Part shown: positions 32,492 to 43,227 of the stretch, in pieces
Layout: each line of letters begins with the position of its first letter
Position numbering within the stretch: position 1 is the first letter of the stretch
Program-made: the position numbers and the translations under genes
Assembly (NCBI RefSeq): GCF_002865645.1
Contig: NW_020194638.1
Span: 1,295,974 to 1,359,973 of the forward strand
DNA length: 64,000 nt
Direction: 5' to 3'
Source of the DNA: Hyaloscypha bicolor E
Lineage: Eukaryota; Ascomycota; Leotiomycetes; Helotiales; Hyaloscyphaceae
Notes under the pieces: model-generated
The model's database searches: none
Seen by the model: the letters and a program-made list of their open reading frames with translations, nothing else
Told to the model about the DNA's origin: nothing

Positions 32492-35400
32492 ATGGACGGC
32501 GCCCCACTAGTGTCAGCAGACCAACTCAGAGCACCATATTCCGAAAGATGGGAGCTGTTGAAAGATGTCATCGCGTGGCTGTACTTGGAGTACTTGGCAA
32601 ATGGGAAGAAGTTGAAGTTGAAAGAAATTGTCAAGATAATGGAACAAAACTACAAGTTCTACGCTTCGTCAGTGATGCTCCATCTGCCATCTTCATATAT
32701 CGATAATGTTGAATGCTGATTATGCTTCGTTCTGACAGTGAAACCCAATACAAACGCCAATTTGGCATCTGGAACCTGAAGAGGGCTCTTTCGACCACGA
32801 AAAAGGAGAAGATTACGGCAGCATTGGAAACCCGGGCACAACAAGGGAAGTTATCTGTGGTGAGACACCAGGGCAAAGTCGAAGTTCAGAAGGTTCGGAG
32901 GTATATGAAAGAGCAAGCACGGCGGGATATATCGATACGGGCGAGCATAAGCAGTGAGTCTGTCGACGTGGAGAATTTATCTGGACATGCTCTGCAGTGT
33001 GGCAACAGAGTGTGAGATCTCTTGGTCTTGAACCACTCCGGTCGTCTCCAAATTTTCTAATATGGATCTCTAGGTTCATGAATTGGAGTATGCCAGCTGC
33101 TGTCTGGCGCTTCCTTGAATCCAAATCCAAGGCCACCGACCATGCTTCGCCTTGTATGTACCCTCCCATTGTGTTGTGTCTTCCTCGCTGGCGAGATTAG
33201 CGGCTTTCTTAGGCGCTGGCTTTTTTAACACGGTCTAATTTTGAAATATCTTAGATGCTTCTGCCAGAACCCCAATGAGCGATATCCAGGTGGTCACTCC
33301 GTCCTCAAATTCCGGACCATCACCTCGAGACCGTCCATCTCCCGGTGACGCCTTGTCACCAAACAACGAACGATCTGCTCTGACCGTCGCAGCGAAAGAG
33401 ACTCTGAAGATCAGGCGAGCACATCTCTTCGCCCAGAAACACCATACGGATCTGCTTCGGGGCATGAATCTACAAGAGCAAAGGTACATGACTACGTCTA
33501 ACCATATTTCCTGTCAGCTTGACTTACTTACTAATCTGTGCCCAGCATCACCACCGAGTGGTTGAATCAGTTCTGGCAATATTCCTTTACAACCGCCAGA
33601 ACCTGGGGCCGCGGACCACGAGTTTGGAACGCATCAAGCCTCAGATTCAATGAATTTTCTAAAGCAAGAACTGAGAGCCACTCTGGTACTCCTGATATGA
33701 CAGTTAATTCTTCCGAACAACATTCCCGTCATGAAAGAAAGTCGCCTAATAGTTTCAACATCGAGGAACCAAGTCCTCTATGTCGCTGGAGTATACATAT
33801 TCGCGAAATCGACTGCGATGAAGTCATGTCCCCAAAACAAGCTGAAGACATAGCCAACCCAGATGATGAAAACTCTTGGCGACCGTGGGCGGGAGCAGAG
33901 ACTATCCACGATTTTGCACAGCGCCTACAGGAAAATCTCGAGAGTAACGACTTCAGCACCGTCGAAATTAGAGACCTCCCACTCTCGTCAGGCCAGATAG
34001 CCAGAGCAGCAAAACGGTCTCCAGAACAATTAATGGAAGACGCATTCGGCTTTAGTATCATGGCGCGCAATAGGGATCTTCTCTGCGATATGATGGATTA
34101 CATTGATGGGGTTGCACACTTCTCGTTGCATGACCTATATCCTTTACATCTAGCCTCGAGCTACTTGGATGGATCGAAGACGTGCTGTGGTGTGTTCGAT
34201 GATATTGTGGAAAGGATGCCTTCGGGTGAAGCTTCTGTTCGCAAGCTTTACACCAACCATCTCAATCATACGGTTCTCGATAACCTTATGATAGCTATAT
34301 TGAAGGGACACACCTCATGCACTCCAGTAATGGTTGACGAAGCCTTCAAAAAGGAGCGTCGGTTTGCAGGGGAAGAGGTAGACATCTGCGGAAGATGGGA
34401 CGCCGACTCTGATTGCATCCGTCACCTCCATGCAAGTGGCAACCCCACAATACCTCAGAACTGGAAGCACATGTTCTGTCACACATCAGCACAAGCCATA
34501 ACCCACTGTATTGGAACTCTCTTCAGTCCACATTGGGGACCTGACATCAACACATCCAGCGGTCTTTTCCTCAAGCGCTGTCTCAACGAATCGTGTGGAC
34601 TCAAACTCCAGCTTAAGCCTCTCCACACTCTAGTTATCACCACAGTCTATCTTGCACAGCTAGGAAGTGATGGAGAGAATCTTTTCGGAATGATCGCATG
34701 TCTGCTCTGTCTTTTGGGGAAGGGCGCAAATCCTCTACTGAAAGCAGATGTCTCGTTGAACGCTCTCTTGAATAACGATGATAGCCAACACTGTAGCCAT
34801 TTCGAGCTTGACCCTTTGGAACTTACGCAGAAGGTGCCCCGGACCCTCATTTCAGAATGGCCACAGGAACGCATAACCGGTTGGAGGACATTTTGTACTA
34901 TCCTTAAGCTCTCACAAAACGAATGGAACCCTCCACCACGACCTGAACCGCCGACGAGGGCTCCAAGTACTTCAGACGATGACTTTCGAAGTATCTACGG
35001 TGTTTTTGTCGAAGATGTAGATGAGAACCTGTCAATCGTCGAACCCCCACTCATGGACATAGATGTAGAAGACGGAAACAACGAGGAAGATGAAGACCGT
35101 GACGAAGACATGGATGAAGATTACGACAATGACTCAGACGAAGAAGAAGGTGTTCCTGCGTACTGCTGCTATCATGACGTAACCTCCTATCAGCAAAATT
35201 TCTTTGGCAAGAACAAGAGTTTGGCGACTCTATGGGCAGCTGTTCAAACAGAGTTGTTGACCTATAGAAGAATTGCTGAGGGTGATCCTTGGATTTCAGC
35301 AAACTTCGATATGCAATCTGTACTCGAGAGCTTGGAAAAGGGGAAAGAGCTGTCCATTCGACTTGTGTCTGAGGGCATGATGAAGCCATTTTGTAGTTGT

Positions 35401-35541
35401 GGCATCATCTGCGATTCAGAGGATCCTGCATGCCTGCGTGTAGAAGAAGCATCTGCTTATTACTTCTCAAATCTTGAGGATTGGAATCGGACAACCTACT
35501 TGCACGCGTTTGAAGATCGCACGATGATCTGGGACTGTTAA
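32492..35541 (+). CDS. Clr5-domain protein, 923 aa
   Basis: Model: join(32492..32667, 32739..32953, 32998..33153, 33255..33483, 33546..35541); all junctions keep frame. Residues about 14-70 (PYSERWELLKDVIAWLYLE, then the basic ETQYKRQFGIWNLKR segment) form a fungal Clr5 domain, named after a fission-yeast silencing factor and common in Pezizomycotina as a putative DNA-binding N-terminus. The middle has a Pro/Ser-rich linker, then a long region (about 330-700) of helical, ankyrin-like or HEAT-like look without a firm match. Residues near 760-800 are strongly acidic (Asp/Glu runs), followed by a C-terminal Cys-rich part (CSCGIICDSEDPACLR). Intron 2 is only 44 bp (GTGAGT to CTGCAG) and is the weakest junction; a longer intron ending at 33088 would also keep frame. 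Possibly nuclear. Function is not known. Confidence 0.7.
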
Positions 35542-36413
35542 ACTAGGCCTAAGCGATTTGTTTAAGAAAAGTAGGTATTTATTATTAAAATCGCGACTTT
35601 GCACTTTCAAAATATTAAAGTTCGTTTGGTATGTTCAATTAGGATGTAAAAGCTCGTAAGCTCGTTCTCGTCATATTTGTGTGCTCTAAACATGTTTTGA
35701 GTTTGTTGTGATAGGATAATTTTCGCCCGTCTGCGTTGACGACAGCTGTATCTACGCTATTGGGGGACAATGTAGCAAATCTTGCAATTCTACAAAGCAA
35801 ATATTATACACCTTATTGTCATCTCATTCCTTCTGGTCCCTTGTTTTACAGCTGCAATTTCTTTACAGACGCCTCTTCTTTATATCCGCATACTGTTTCA
35901 AACGAAGTTTAGGTATAATAATTCTATAATCCCAGAATTATCGGCTAACTTATAGCGAAATCGTTAAGACTAAGATAAAGGACATTGGTTGAATTGTTAA
36001 AAGATCCTGTAGCGGGTTGGGAAGTGTCAAGTCTTGTTGTTGAATTAGTGGTGCACTCGCCTTGCTAGTCTACCATTCCTTCCAGCACCAGGTTCAACCA
36101 CTAATTTAGTTGTCCACACTCTCATCTATCATGCGCCACTTGCGAGAGCTTATTGGCTCATTAATATCGTCATTTGTATCGTCATTTATATCGTCACTTA
36201 ATTCGTCATGTACGAAGGAACACGTGCATTGGAACACACATCGCTGGAGCTAGTGGCTATAAGAACGAGGCTTTGCACCTTCTTTTCTCCTCTTCCTTTC
36301 TTCCATCTGCCTGTACTTTGATTATTTAGGCCTGGCCAACCATCAATAATATCATTTTTGCACCTCAAATTGCTCTCAGCGCAATACTTGTAACATCTTC
36401 CTCTTACTTCGGG
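35542..36413. other. Intergenic region upstream of the F-box gene
   Basis: It holds the 3' flank of the Clr5-domain gene (AT-rich, AATATTAAAG) and the promoter of the F-box gene. A four-unit CGTCA repeat lies at 36165-36212, and a CTTCTTTTCTCCTCTTCC pyrimidine run at about 36280. No gene is seen. Confidence 0.6.
36165..36212 (+). promoter_or_regulatory. Array of four CGTCA (TGACG) half-sites, 12-bp period
   Basis: Four 12-bp units: TATCGTCATTTG, TATCGTCATTTA, TATCGTCACTTA and ATTCGTCATGTA. Each carries CGTCA, the complement of the TGACG half-site bound by ATF/CREB-type bZIP factors. It lies 202-249 bp before the F-box gene ATG. Regulation is inference. Confidence 0.45.
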
Positions 36414-37469
36414 ATGAATTACGCCAAGAGGCTATTCGTCCTCTTTCGACAAAGAATAAAACGCTTTTCTCGATATTTCGCAGTCCAGAGGCCAAATTCA
36501 CTAGAAAACTCGCTATTGGCCAAGCTCCCAACAGAGCTACTGCAACAAATTGCCAACGATCTTCCTGTCGCATCAGCCGCATCATTTTCTCTCTCTTGTC
36601 GGCACATTCTCCTCCTGATCGGAACTCAATACCTTGAGAACCTAGCAACCTCGTCACACGAAACACTGGTGTTCTTGAAACTTGTAGAACATGACCTTCA
36701 GGATCAGATCGCTTGCAATTCTTGCAGAAAGCTTCATAGGATAAAAAATGCCAGGAAATACATCGGGTATCATCATTTGGTAGAGCCGGATTGTCTCGTC
36801 GATGATAGAAAGGCAAGGGTTTATGGGTATATTCACCAGAAGTTCAGCTCCACTGTTTTCAAGATGGCGATGAAGCACCACCACCTCTTTGGTTATGATG
36901 CTCGAAGCCGCCAGCTCTTGAATCTTCTGTCAGTTGAATCCTACACACACGGCTGGCGTACCTTGGTCAAGAAACAAGACGCAGAATGTCGAATAAAAAA
37001 CGGTTCTCTATTCACCTGCAAACGCGTAGCTTTCCATGGCACGTATACAGCTTTCGAGCGAGGGTCAATACGCTTCTTTGAGATATGCCCACATCTTGAA
37101 CTTGAATCAATAGGGCGGTCTGCCAGTCTCCGCATCACATCATCGTATCATGTCTCACGTAAGAGGAGTTCAAGGCTACTACATTGCGAGAAGAGTAGTA
37201 ATACAAAGGAGGGAGATCTCTGCTCGGAGCTTCAGCAATGTCGATACTGTCGAACTGAATATACGGCTGGGTTTGAGTACGATGATGGTTGTACTATAAA
37301 ATTAACAATCACTATCTGGAAAGATCTTGGGCAAGGGCCAGAAGCGGAAGAATGGAAAGCACATTTCCCCCTTCCAGACCGGCGGTCATTTCCACAACCA
37401 ATTCAGTTCCATGGAGGAGAGATAGCTTCTGTCTTTCAAGAAAAGGGGACCGATCTGTGCCCAAGATGA
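36414..37469 (+). CDS. Fungal F-box protein, 351 aa
   Basis: Residues about 32-75 match the fungal F-box pattern: LLAKLPTELLQQIANDLP followed by SAASFSLSCRHILLLIGT. Such F-boxes bind Skp1 and bring substrates to SCF ubiquitin ligases. The following C-x2-C-x2-LH segment (CNSCRKLHR, near 105) is typical of the large Leotiomycete/Eurotiomycete F-box family. The C-terminal half has a second Cys pair (CRYCRTEY) and no known substrate domain. A basic N-terminus (KRLFVLFRQRIKRFSRYF) precedes the F-box. Intronless; the ATG is the first in frame. Its target is unknown. Confidence 0.75.
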   Translation: MNYAKRLFVLFRQRIKRFSRYFAVQRPNSLENSLLAKLPTELLQQIANDLPVASAASFSLSCRHILLLIGTQYLENLATSSHETLVFLKLVEHDLQDQIACNSCRKLHRIKNARKYIGYHHLVEPDCLVDDRKARVYGYIHQKFSSTVFKMAMKHHHLFGYDARSRQLLNLLSVESYTHGWRTLVKKQDAECRIKNGSLFTCKRVAFHGTYTAFERGSIRFFEICPHLELESIGRSASLRITSSYHVSRKRSSRLLHCEKSSNTKEGDLCSELQQCRYCRTEYTAGFEYDDGCTIKLTITIWKDLGQGPEAEEWKAHFPLPDRRSFPQPIQFHGGEIASVFQEKGTDLCPR

Positions 37470-38049
37470 AGTCTCGTACTTCTCATCAAAAGAAATCTGA
37501 ATTCTGTAATTCATGAACCTGAGTATTTATGAATAATTAAGTTGGAGAGCACAAAGAAGGTGTGCTTGAGCGAGCAAAAGCCAGGTGCAGCCAATAAATA
37601 TACATGGAATAACCAAGATACCAACAATGTGTTAGGAATATATTCCACCGGAGCACATCAAGAGCCGTCAAACAGAGTGCCGACTTTTCTCCTCAAAAGA
37701 GTATGGCCTTCTCATCAACTATCAACACTGTACATGCAGACACATTCTCATGGCAAAGACAAGGATACATCATCTCGAACCAAGCACAAAACCAAATCCA
37801 TAACTCTCAACGAAGCTAAATACAAGAAGCGATCGTCTTCACCTACGGCCAGTCTCCCTTATCTCCTTCCTTCCAAATCCGAACTTTTGCCTCCCACCTC
37901 GACGACGAGAATCAAAAAGTCTACTATCAAAAACAAGAACACGAAGTCAAAGGTCCGACCGTCTCAAAACCCAAAAAGTACAATTCAAATGCAAATACGC
38001 CAACCCCGGCTCCGCTATATACAAAATCAAATCCAAGCTTAGGAGAGAG
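37470..38049. other. Intergenic region between convergent genes
   Basis: It lies between the stop codons of the F-box gene (+) and the kelch-type gene (-). A plus-strand frame (37542-38042) is open but Lys/Ser/Thr-rich low complexity without domain; I treat it as non-coding. Confidence 0.55.
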
Positions 38050-41000
38050 CTAAAAGCGGACAGGCGAATGATCGGGACTCCTTCCTTCGATCTTCTCCAC
38101 AATCTCAAGCACCTTGCCTTTGCCCTTCTCTTTCGCTCTCGGCGATTCTCTCATTTCTCTCTCCCTCAGGTCCTCTTTCTCATCCATCTCAAGCAACGGC
38201 TCACTCGCCGCCGCCTCCTCCTCCTTCTCATCAATCCTGACCTCCTCATTTATCCCGAAGAGGTCTTTGACGCTCCGCCTCCCACTCCCCTTCTTACTCT
38301 TCATCGACCCCCCTCTCAAGCTCCCAACCTCACTCCTCTCCTCCTCAAAATCGTGATTAACTACCCGAAGCTTCTCCTTGGGGACAGTGAACATAACCTG
38401 CACGACGCGGTTCTCGACCGCGCGCTCGATGTCCCACTCATCGTCACTCTCGTCCCCTCCATCCGTTGCCGCTGACGGTCCTACGCTGGTGATGCCGAGA
38501 GGCAGAGAGCCTGTAATGGTGTTACTCCGCCCGGTGCTCCGCAGTGTATTATTGTTATTATCTGCAGAATCTTCCCAGTCCCCCTTCCCTTGTTTCCGTC
38601 TCCATAAGGTCGCGCCAGCGCTGACTGTCCTCCTGGGCCCGGCTCCACCCGAAGACATAGCGGGGTAATTGAAAGGGCGCGTAGGACTGTCGTCTCTGCT
38701 GCCATAACTTGGCGAATCTGGACTAGTGTTCCCAGAAGCTCCACCGACGAAGACCCGCCGTAAGCTGCCTAGGAAGCCTTGTGAGCGGCCTTTACCGAGA
38801 CCGGTAGGTGGTTTACTCTTCGATGGACTGCCAGGCAAAGAGTCGGGCTGGGAACGGGTTGGCGAGTAGTCTCCTATTGAAAGCTCATCACCTGGCCTGG
38901 GGAGCAAGGACTCGCCTTGCTCTTGCAAGGCTTGGAAACTTGTATGTGCGGTGTTGAAGCTCGTACCACTCGTACTTCCCGCGCTTCGTGGAGGATTTCT
39001 AGGTCCAAGAGGACCAGGACCAGGACCATCGAAAACTGGACTGATGTTTGTGCTTGGTCCTACTGTTGTCGAGAGGATTGTTGATGTGAAGGGATTCATT
39101 CCCGTGATGAAGCCGCGAAGCGAGTTCGATCTTGAGCGGCCTTGGGAGCTCGAGCCTGACCGGGAAATGGTGAAGCCGGAGATGGCGACGCTGCGTTCAG
39201 AGAGGTTGCTTGCTGTGCGGCCGCTCTCTTCTTCTCCAGAGATGGAAGCTGCGTTGCTAGCTGCGATGAGCTGGGCTCGTCGTGTGGGTGATAGACGACC
39301 GGCGTTGGAGTGGGTGCGAATTTGGGAGTTGAGGAGTACGTCTGCTGCTGCCCAATCCGAGACCCACTCCTGGATCTCTCGTTCCCGGGAGTGTGCAATG
39401 GATTCTGCGTCTGGGGTGCGTGTTTGGGTACGAATAGCCGTGGGATTGCCAGCTGGGGGGTCTTTAAATGGGTCGGAGTGGCGATTTCTTTCTGGTGAAG
39501 GTCCTCTGGATGATGGTTCACCAATGGCAACACCCACGCCTTCAGCTTTATAAAGAGTATGATCTTCTTCGTCTGCTTCGTATATAGGATGTATCGGTCC
39601 AGCAGTTCCCAGACCTGCCCCTCGTCCATGGCTACCTGCGGCGTTGAAATCGAAAGTTGGAGTAGGTTGGTATATTCCACGAGCACTTCTTGAATGCAGA
39701 GGCTTCCTTGGAATCTGTCTCGGTGGCGGTGGAACCAATGAAGCGTCCCCCAAACTATGGACATCATGAGCATCAGTATGAAGGTTTTCATATCCAGCCA
39801 CGGCATTGGTCGAGTCAAAGGCTGGTTCGTTGGAATTGCTTCCATTCCAACCGCCATTAGACCATGGGAATCCACTCCGCCTTTCACCCATTTGGGTCCG
39901 GGGAGAGTAGAAATTCGAAGCACCGATACTCAGATTTCTAAGATCGTCCTCCCTCGCTTCCTTTCTTTTGCGCTTTAATCGTCGATTGTACCAGAAGTAC
40001 AATATTAGTGCACCAATGGTAGCAGCGAGACCAAGACCCAATCCAGCTCCCAGACCAGCTTTTGTTGAATTAGATTTCGACGAAGACGAAGCACTAGCTG
40101 CATTGCTTGCAATAGCAGCCACATACGATGGATTGGTGTAATTTGACACCCACTGCATGCTCGTTGCGTTGAAGAACATTGCTGGAGTCGAAGAGCCTGT
40201 TGCTCTTTTTGAGCTACTCGAGGCAGATATATTATATCCGCCAAGTACCATCATGACATTCCCAGGAAGCATCACAGCCCCATGGCCATAAATTCCATTA
40301 CCAGACGGCTGATGCGTTGGAACCTCCCACTGCCAATTCCCATTGCCTCCAAATCCTGTTCCAAGGCTCAAGACAGCAAGTTGTGGATCAGCGGCTTGGT
40401 TCACATCACCAACCCAGCCACCGAGAACAATGATCTGTGATCCATCCTCGCTCAAAACTGCAGTATGTCCAGATCTACTATCCACACTTGTTACGGTGCT
40501 TTTGATAGCAAGTTCTGTATTACCGTTCGAGATGACTGGAGACTCCACCGTCATGAAACTCCAGCTCTCTTCTGGAAGACTCCAGATTGCAACTTGACTC
40601 ATGTTTATGAATGCTAATTGCGTGTGACCCCCAAGCAAGACGAAGTTCTGCTGTTGTGTCATTACCCCGGAGCCATTCGAGTATGTGGGAGTCAACCCCG
40701 TTATCGTGAAGCCTGCTTCGGCGATCGGGGCAGCTCTGCTTGAGGTGATATCAAGAGTATAGGTTGTGCGGGAGGTCGAGGAAGTGGATGAGGTGATGGT
40801 CGGGGCGAGGCGGAGCATCTGGTTGGAGTATGATGCTGATGATTGCCATGTTGAGGTCGTGGCTGATGAGGTCGGGCACATGCCTCCGAAGACATAGATG
40901 TTGCTCTGAGAAGCATTGGTTTCGACGATGGTGGAGAAGCTGAATGCCTTGGAGAGGAAGTCAGCCCCTGGGAGAGCAGCAGATGTCACATCGCTAGCTG

Positions 41001-41412
41001 TCTTTATTGCATCTTGTTCCCATGTGCCACTCCCACTAGCACTTGTATTTGACGGCGTATATTTCCATACTGCGGAGTTTTTGGATTCCGAGCAGGAGCC
41101 GGAATACATAGATATTTCATCGGCGGAGGAGATTGTTGGTATAAATGCGATGCTATCATCTGTCAAGAAGGGCAGACTCGGAGTAATCGTTACAAGGGAT
41201 AAATTCGATGCTGATATGGTCGAGGATATATTGAGAGATGCGAGTTGATGTGAACCAGAGCCCTGGAGGAAGACATATGCGAGATCCTGCTGGTGAGATG
41301 AGAACCGTGGGCGAAGTATGGTCGTGGGATTATATGGCAGAGATTGGGCATGAGCAATGGCCAGGAGATGGAGTGACAATGTCCATAGGACAATTGTGAC
41401 ATGGTAGCTCAT
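38050..41412 (-). CDS. Single-pass membrane protein with kelch-type ectodomain, 1120 aa
   Basis: Signal peptide at about 1-22 (ends AIAHAQ). The ectodomain (about 25-440) has kelch-like repeats: IYVFGGMC near 170, FVLLGGHTQ near 255, SGHTAVLSEDGSQIIVLGGW near 315, and GHGAVMLPGNVMMVLGGYN near 375. It also has many N-x-S/T glycosylation sites. A Gly-rich transmembrane helix lies at about 450-472 (GLGAGLGLGLAATIGALILYF), followed by a basic stop-transfer RRLKRKRK. The cytoplasmic tail of some 640 residues is Ser/Pro/Gly-rich with basic patches, probably phosphorylated, and ends in a Glu/Lys-rich part. Fungal kelch membrane proteins of this layout are linked to cell polarity or the cell surface; the exact role is not known. 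Intronless. It shares a 777-bp upstream space with the divergent gene at 42190. Confidence 0.72.
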   Translation of the reverse strand: MSYHVTIVLWTLSLHLLAIAHAQSLPYNPTTILRPRFSSHQQDLAYVFLQGSGSHQLASLNISSTISASNLSLVTITPSLPFLTDDSIAFIPTISSADEISMYSGSCSESKNSAVWKYTPSNTSASGSGTWEQDAIKTASDVTSAALPGADFLSKAFSFSTIVETNASQSNIYVFGGMCPTSSATTSTWQSSASYSNQMLRLAPTITSSTSSTSRTTYTLDITSSRAAPIAEAGFTITGLTPTYSNGSGVMTQQQNFVLLGGHTQLAFINMSQVAIWSLPEESWSFMTVESPVISNGNTELAIKSTVTSVDSRSGHTAVLSEDGSQIIVLGGWVGDVNQAADPQLAVLSLGTGFGGNGNWQWEVPTHQPSGNGIYGHGAVMLPGNVMMVLGGYNISASSSSKRATGSSTPAMFFNATSMQWVSNYTNPSYVAAIASNAASASSSSKSNSTKAGLGAGLGLGLAATIGALILYFWYNRRLKRKRKEAREDDLRNLSIGASNFYSPRTQMGERRSGFPWSNGGWNGSNSNEPAFDSTNAVAGYENLHTDAHDVHSLGDASLVPPPPRQIPRKPLHSRSARGIYQPTPTFDFNAAGSHGRGAGLGTAGPIHPIYEADEEDHTLYKAEGVGVAIGEPSSRGPSPERNRHSDPFKDPPAGNPTAIRTQTRTPDAESIAHSREREIQEWVSDWAAADVLLNSQIRTHSNAGRLSPTRRAQLIAASNAASISGEEESGRTASNLSERSVAISGFTISRSGSSSQGRSRSNSLRGFITGMNPFTSTILSTTVGPSTNISPVFDGPGPGPLGPRNPPRSAGSTSGTSFNTAHTSFQALQEQGESLLPRPGDELSIGDYSPTRSQPDSLPGSPSKSKPPTGLGKGRSQGFLGSLRRVFVGGASGNTSPDSPSYGSRDDSPTRPFNYPAMSSGGAGPRRTVSAGATLWRRKQGKGDWEDSADNNNNTLRSTGRSNTITGSLPLGITSVGPSAATDGGDESDDEWDIERAVENRVVQVMFTVPKEKLRVVNHDFEEERSEVGSLRGGSMKSKKGSGRRSVKDLFGINEEVRIDEKEEEAAASEPLLEMDEKEDLREREMRESPRAKEKGKGKVLEIVEKIEGRSPDHSPVRF

Positions 41413-42189
41413 GATGCGTTGTCGATTGGAATTAAGAGCGGCGTTATAGGGTTCGTCGTCCGGTCGATTTCGTATTTGGTCGCATTATCGCCGTCTCTCG
41501 TGGCTTGGGTTTCGATATCCAGCTCTCCAAAGCAGAGCACAGCTCTCTCGACAGCTTTCACCTAGACTCGAAGCAATCCAGAGCGTAACAGAACAATCGA
41601 TTCTTCGGCCGTAGAGATCTTGACAACGTGAAGCTTCGAAAACGCAGAGGCCACGGGGGAGACCTTGAGAGCTCTCGCCCAGGGTAAACAAGCGCCACGC
41701 AGATCCCTTCCAGGGTGCTTGGATGCTGTGCGGTCCAATCAAGGAGCTTACCCCCGCCTCTTCTGGGGTCCTTGACGCCACTTCTTGTGGGCGCGACGTT
41801 GCCATGGTGATGGCCAGGTTGGCGGGGGATGTAAAATTAGCATGTGAAGCCAAGTCTAGATTTCTGGAACATCGCGAACGAAAACAATCTTTGCTTTCCG
41901 AGATGTAAGATTGTGGCTGTGATTGGTGAAGCTATTGATTATGGCGATCAACAGGAGCGCTAAAGTGTGCTGTCTTCAAGCCGTTCTCCCGCGGAATTGA
42001 CCTCGGTCCGGATTACGCATCACTACGGCTGGTGAAGTGTGGGGTAGTGGGGAAGCTCCAAATGAACCTCAATTGTACTGTAATATCATTTGAGAAGTCT
42101 CATAGTCGTCCAGAAGCCCCTTCTCTTTGCATTTCCAAGGCGTTGTCCTCGTTTCTTGCCTCTCTTCACTGCAACCTTCATCCATCAAG
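41413..42189. other. Shared upstream region of divergent genes
   Basis: This is the promoter space for the kelch-type gene (-) and the DUF1330-like gene (+). A 122-codon minus frame (41485-41853) is open but looks like shadow sequence. No named motif stands out. Confidence 0.55.
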
Positions 42190-43002
42190 ATGCCGGTCTG
42201 CGCAATCCACCTTTTGTCTCTCCACACCGCAACCAAGACCATCCCCGCCTTCCTCCATACCCTCCATTCTCACTCCTCAACACTCAAACCCCTCGTTGTT
42301 TCGCGAGTAATCCGCTGGATCATCCTCCCCACCTCCCTGTCAACCCCAGAGCTCCTAGCACAGAACATCCACTGGGACATCCTGCTCATCGTAGCCTCCA
42401 CCACTCCTCTCCCCACCTCTCTCCAAAATTTAATCCAACACCAATGGACAGTCTACGCAGGCGTTCCGTCTCGCCTTCTCGCGGACTTCCACTCAAAGAA
42501 CCACCGTCTCTTGCATCCCGAGAAAGGCGATATCCCGCCTCTCACAGGATCACTGGACAAACCGCGAATTGCAACTTCAGCACAAGGTCTAGAACTAAGT
42601 CCCGAGCTGCGAGAATGGATCCAAACTTTCAGTCAATCCTCAGAAGGGCAAGGCGCAGTATCGATGTTGAATCTCCTCGCTTTCCAGCCAGGTAAAAAGG
42701 AAGATTATCTCAAGTACGGTGCAGAGTTTTCGAAATCCATCGGCTCGCGTCGCGGTGGAAACGCAAAGATTGTTGGGAGTGTGGTCCACGACGCAGGGGG
42801 AGAGGATGGCGAGGCATGGGACGAAGTGGCGCTAGCGCACTACCCTTCTATCCTGCATTTTGCAGATATGCTCGCATCTCAGGACTACCAAGCTGTGAAT
42901 CAGAAGTATCGAGTGCCTAGTCTGAAAGATACGTTTATTTTGTGCACGTCTGAGATCGGAATAGATGATTTCGGGAGCGGGAGGGAAGGACCGAAATTGT
43001 GA
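42190..43002 (+). CDS. DUF1330-like (dimeric alpha/beta barrel) protein, 270 aa
   Basis: The first ATG in frame is at 42190 in good context (CAAGATG). The N-terminal half is MPVCAIHLLSLH..., a beta strand with helix pattern. The C-terminal half contains MLNLLAF near 158 and YLKYGAEFSKSIGSRRGGNAKIVG, then WDEVALAHYPSILHFADML and a repeated barrel strand. These features recall fungal proteins with a DUF1330/EthD-type ferredoxin-like barrel, which often act as small-molecule oxygenases or binding proteins; no catalytic residue can be named. Intronless. Likely cytosolic. Confidence 0.62.
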   Translation: MPVCAIHLLSLHTATKTIPAFLHTLHSHSSTLKPLVVSRVIRWIILPTSLSTPELLAQNIHWDILLIVASTTPLPTSLQNLIQHQWTVYAGVPSRLLADFHSKNHRLLHPEKGDIPPLTGSLDKPRIATSAQGLELSPELREWIQTFSQSSEGQGAVSMLNLLAFQPGKKEDYLKYGAEFSKSIGSRRGGNAKIVGSVVHDAGGEDGEAWDEVALAHYPSILHFADMLASQDYQAVNQKYRVPSLKDTFILCTSEIGIDDFGSGREGPKL

Positions 43003-43227
43003 GCTTCGGGTGCGGATGAGGGAGGCAGTCTGGATCGCAATGGCACTCAGATTATATCCTCAGTCAACATTTCAATGCCCCATATATTCAATGTCCTTCC
43101 ACCACCTAGAAGATCCTAAAACGAAATAGATTCTTTTCATCTAGACATGAACTTTCAACCTCAGCAATAATTAATTTTCACATAATATATTTACGATTAC
43201 GAAAGAGAACAGAGGGGCGACTTCAAG

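Noticed and set aside
37542..38042. 166-codon plus frame between convergent genes
   Set aside because: Low-complexity Lys/Ser/Thr content, no domain, and it fits the 3' flanks of the two neighbours.
39096..39923. 275-codon minus frame inside the kelch-type gene
   Set aside because: A shadow in another frame of the Ser/Pro-rich tail of the 1120-aa gene, which has signal peptide, repeats and membrane helix in order.
41485..41853. 122-codon minus frame in the shared promoter of the kelch-type and DUF1330-like genes
   Set aside because: No domain, and it lies in a short divergent promoter; likely chance.
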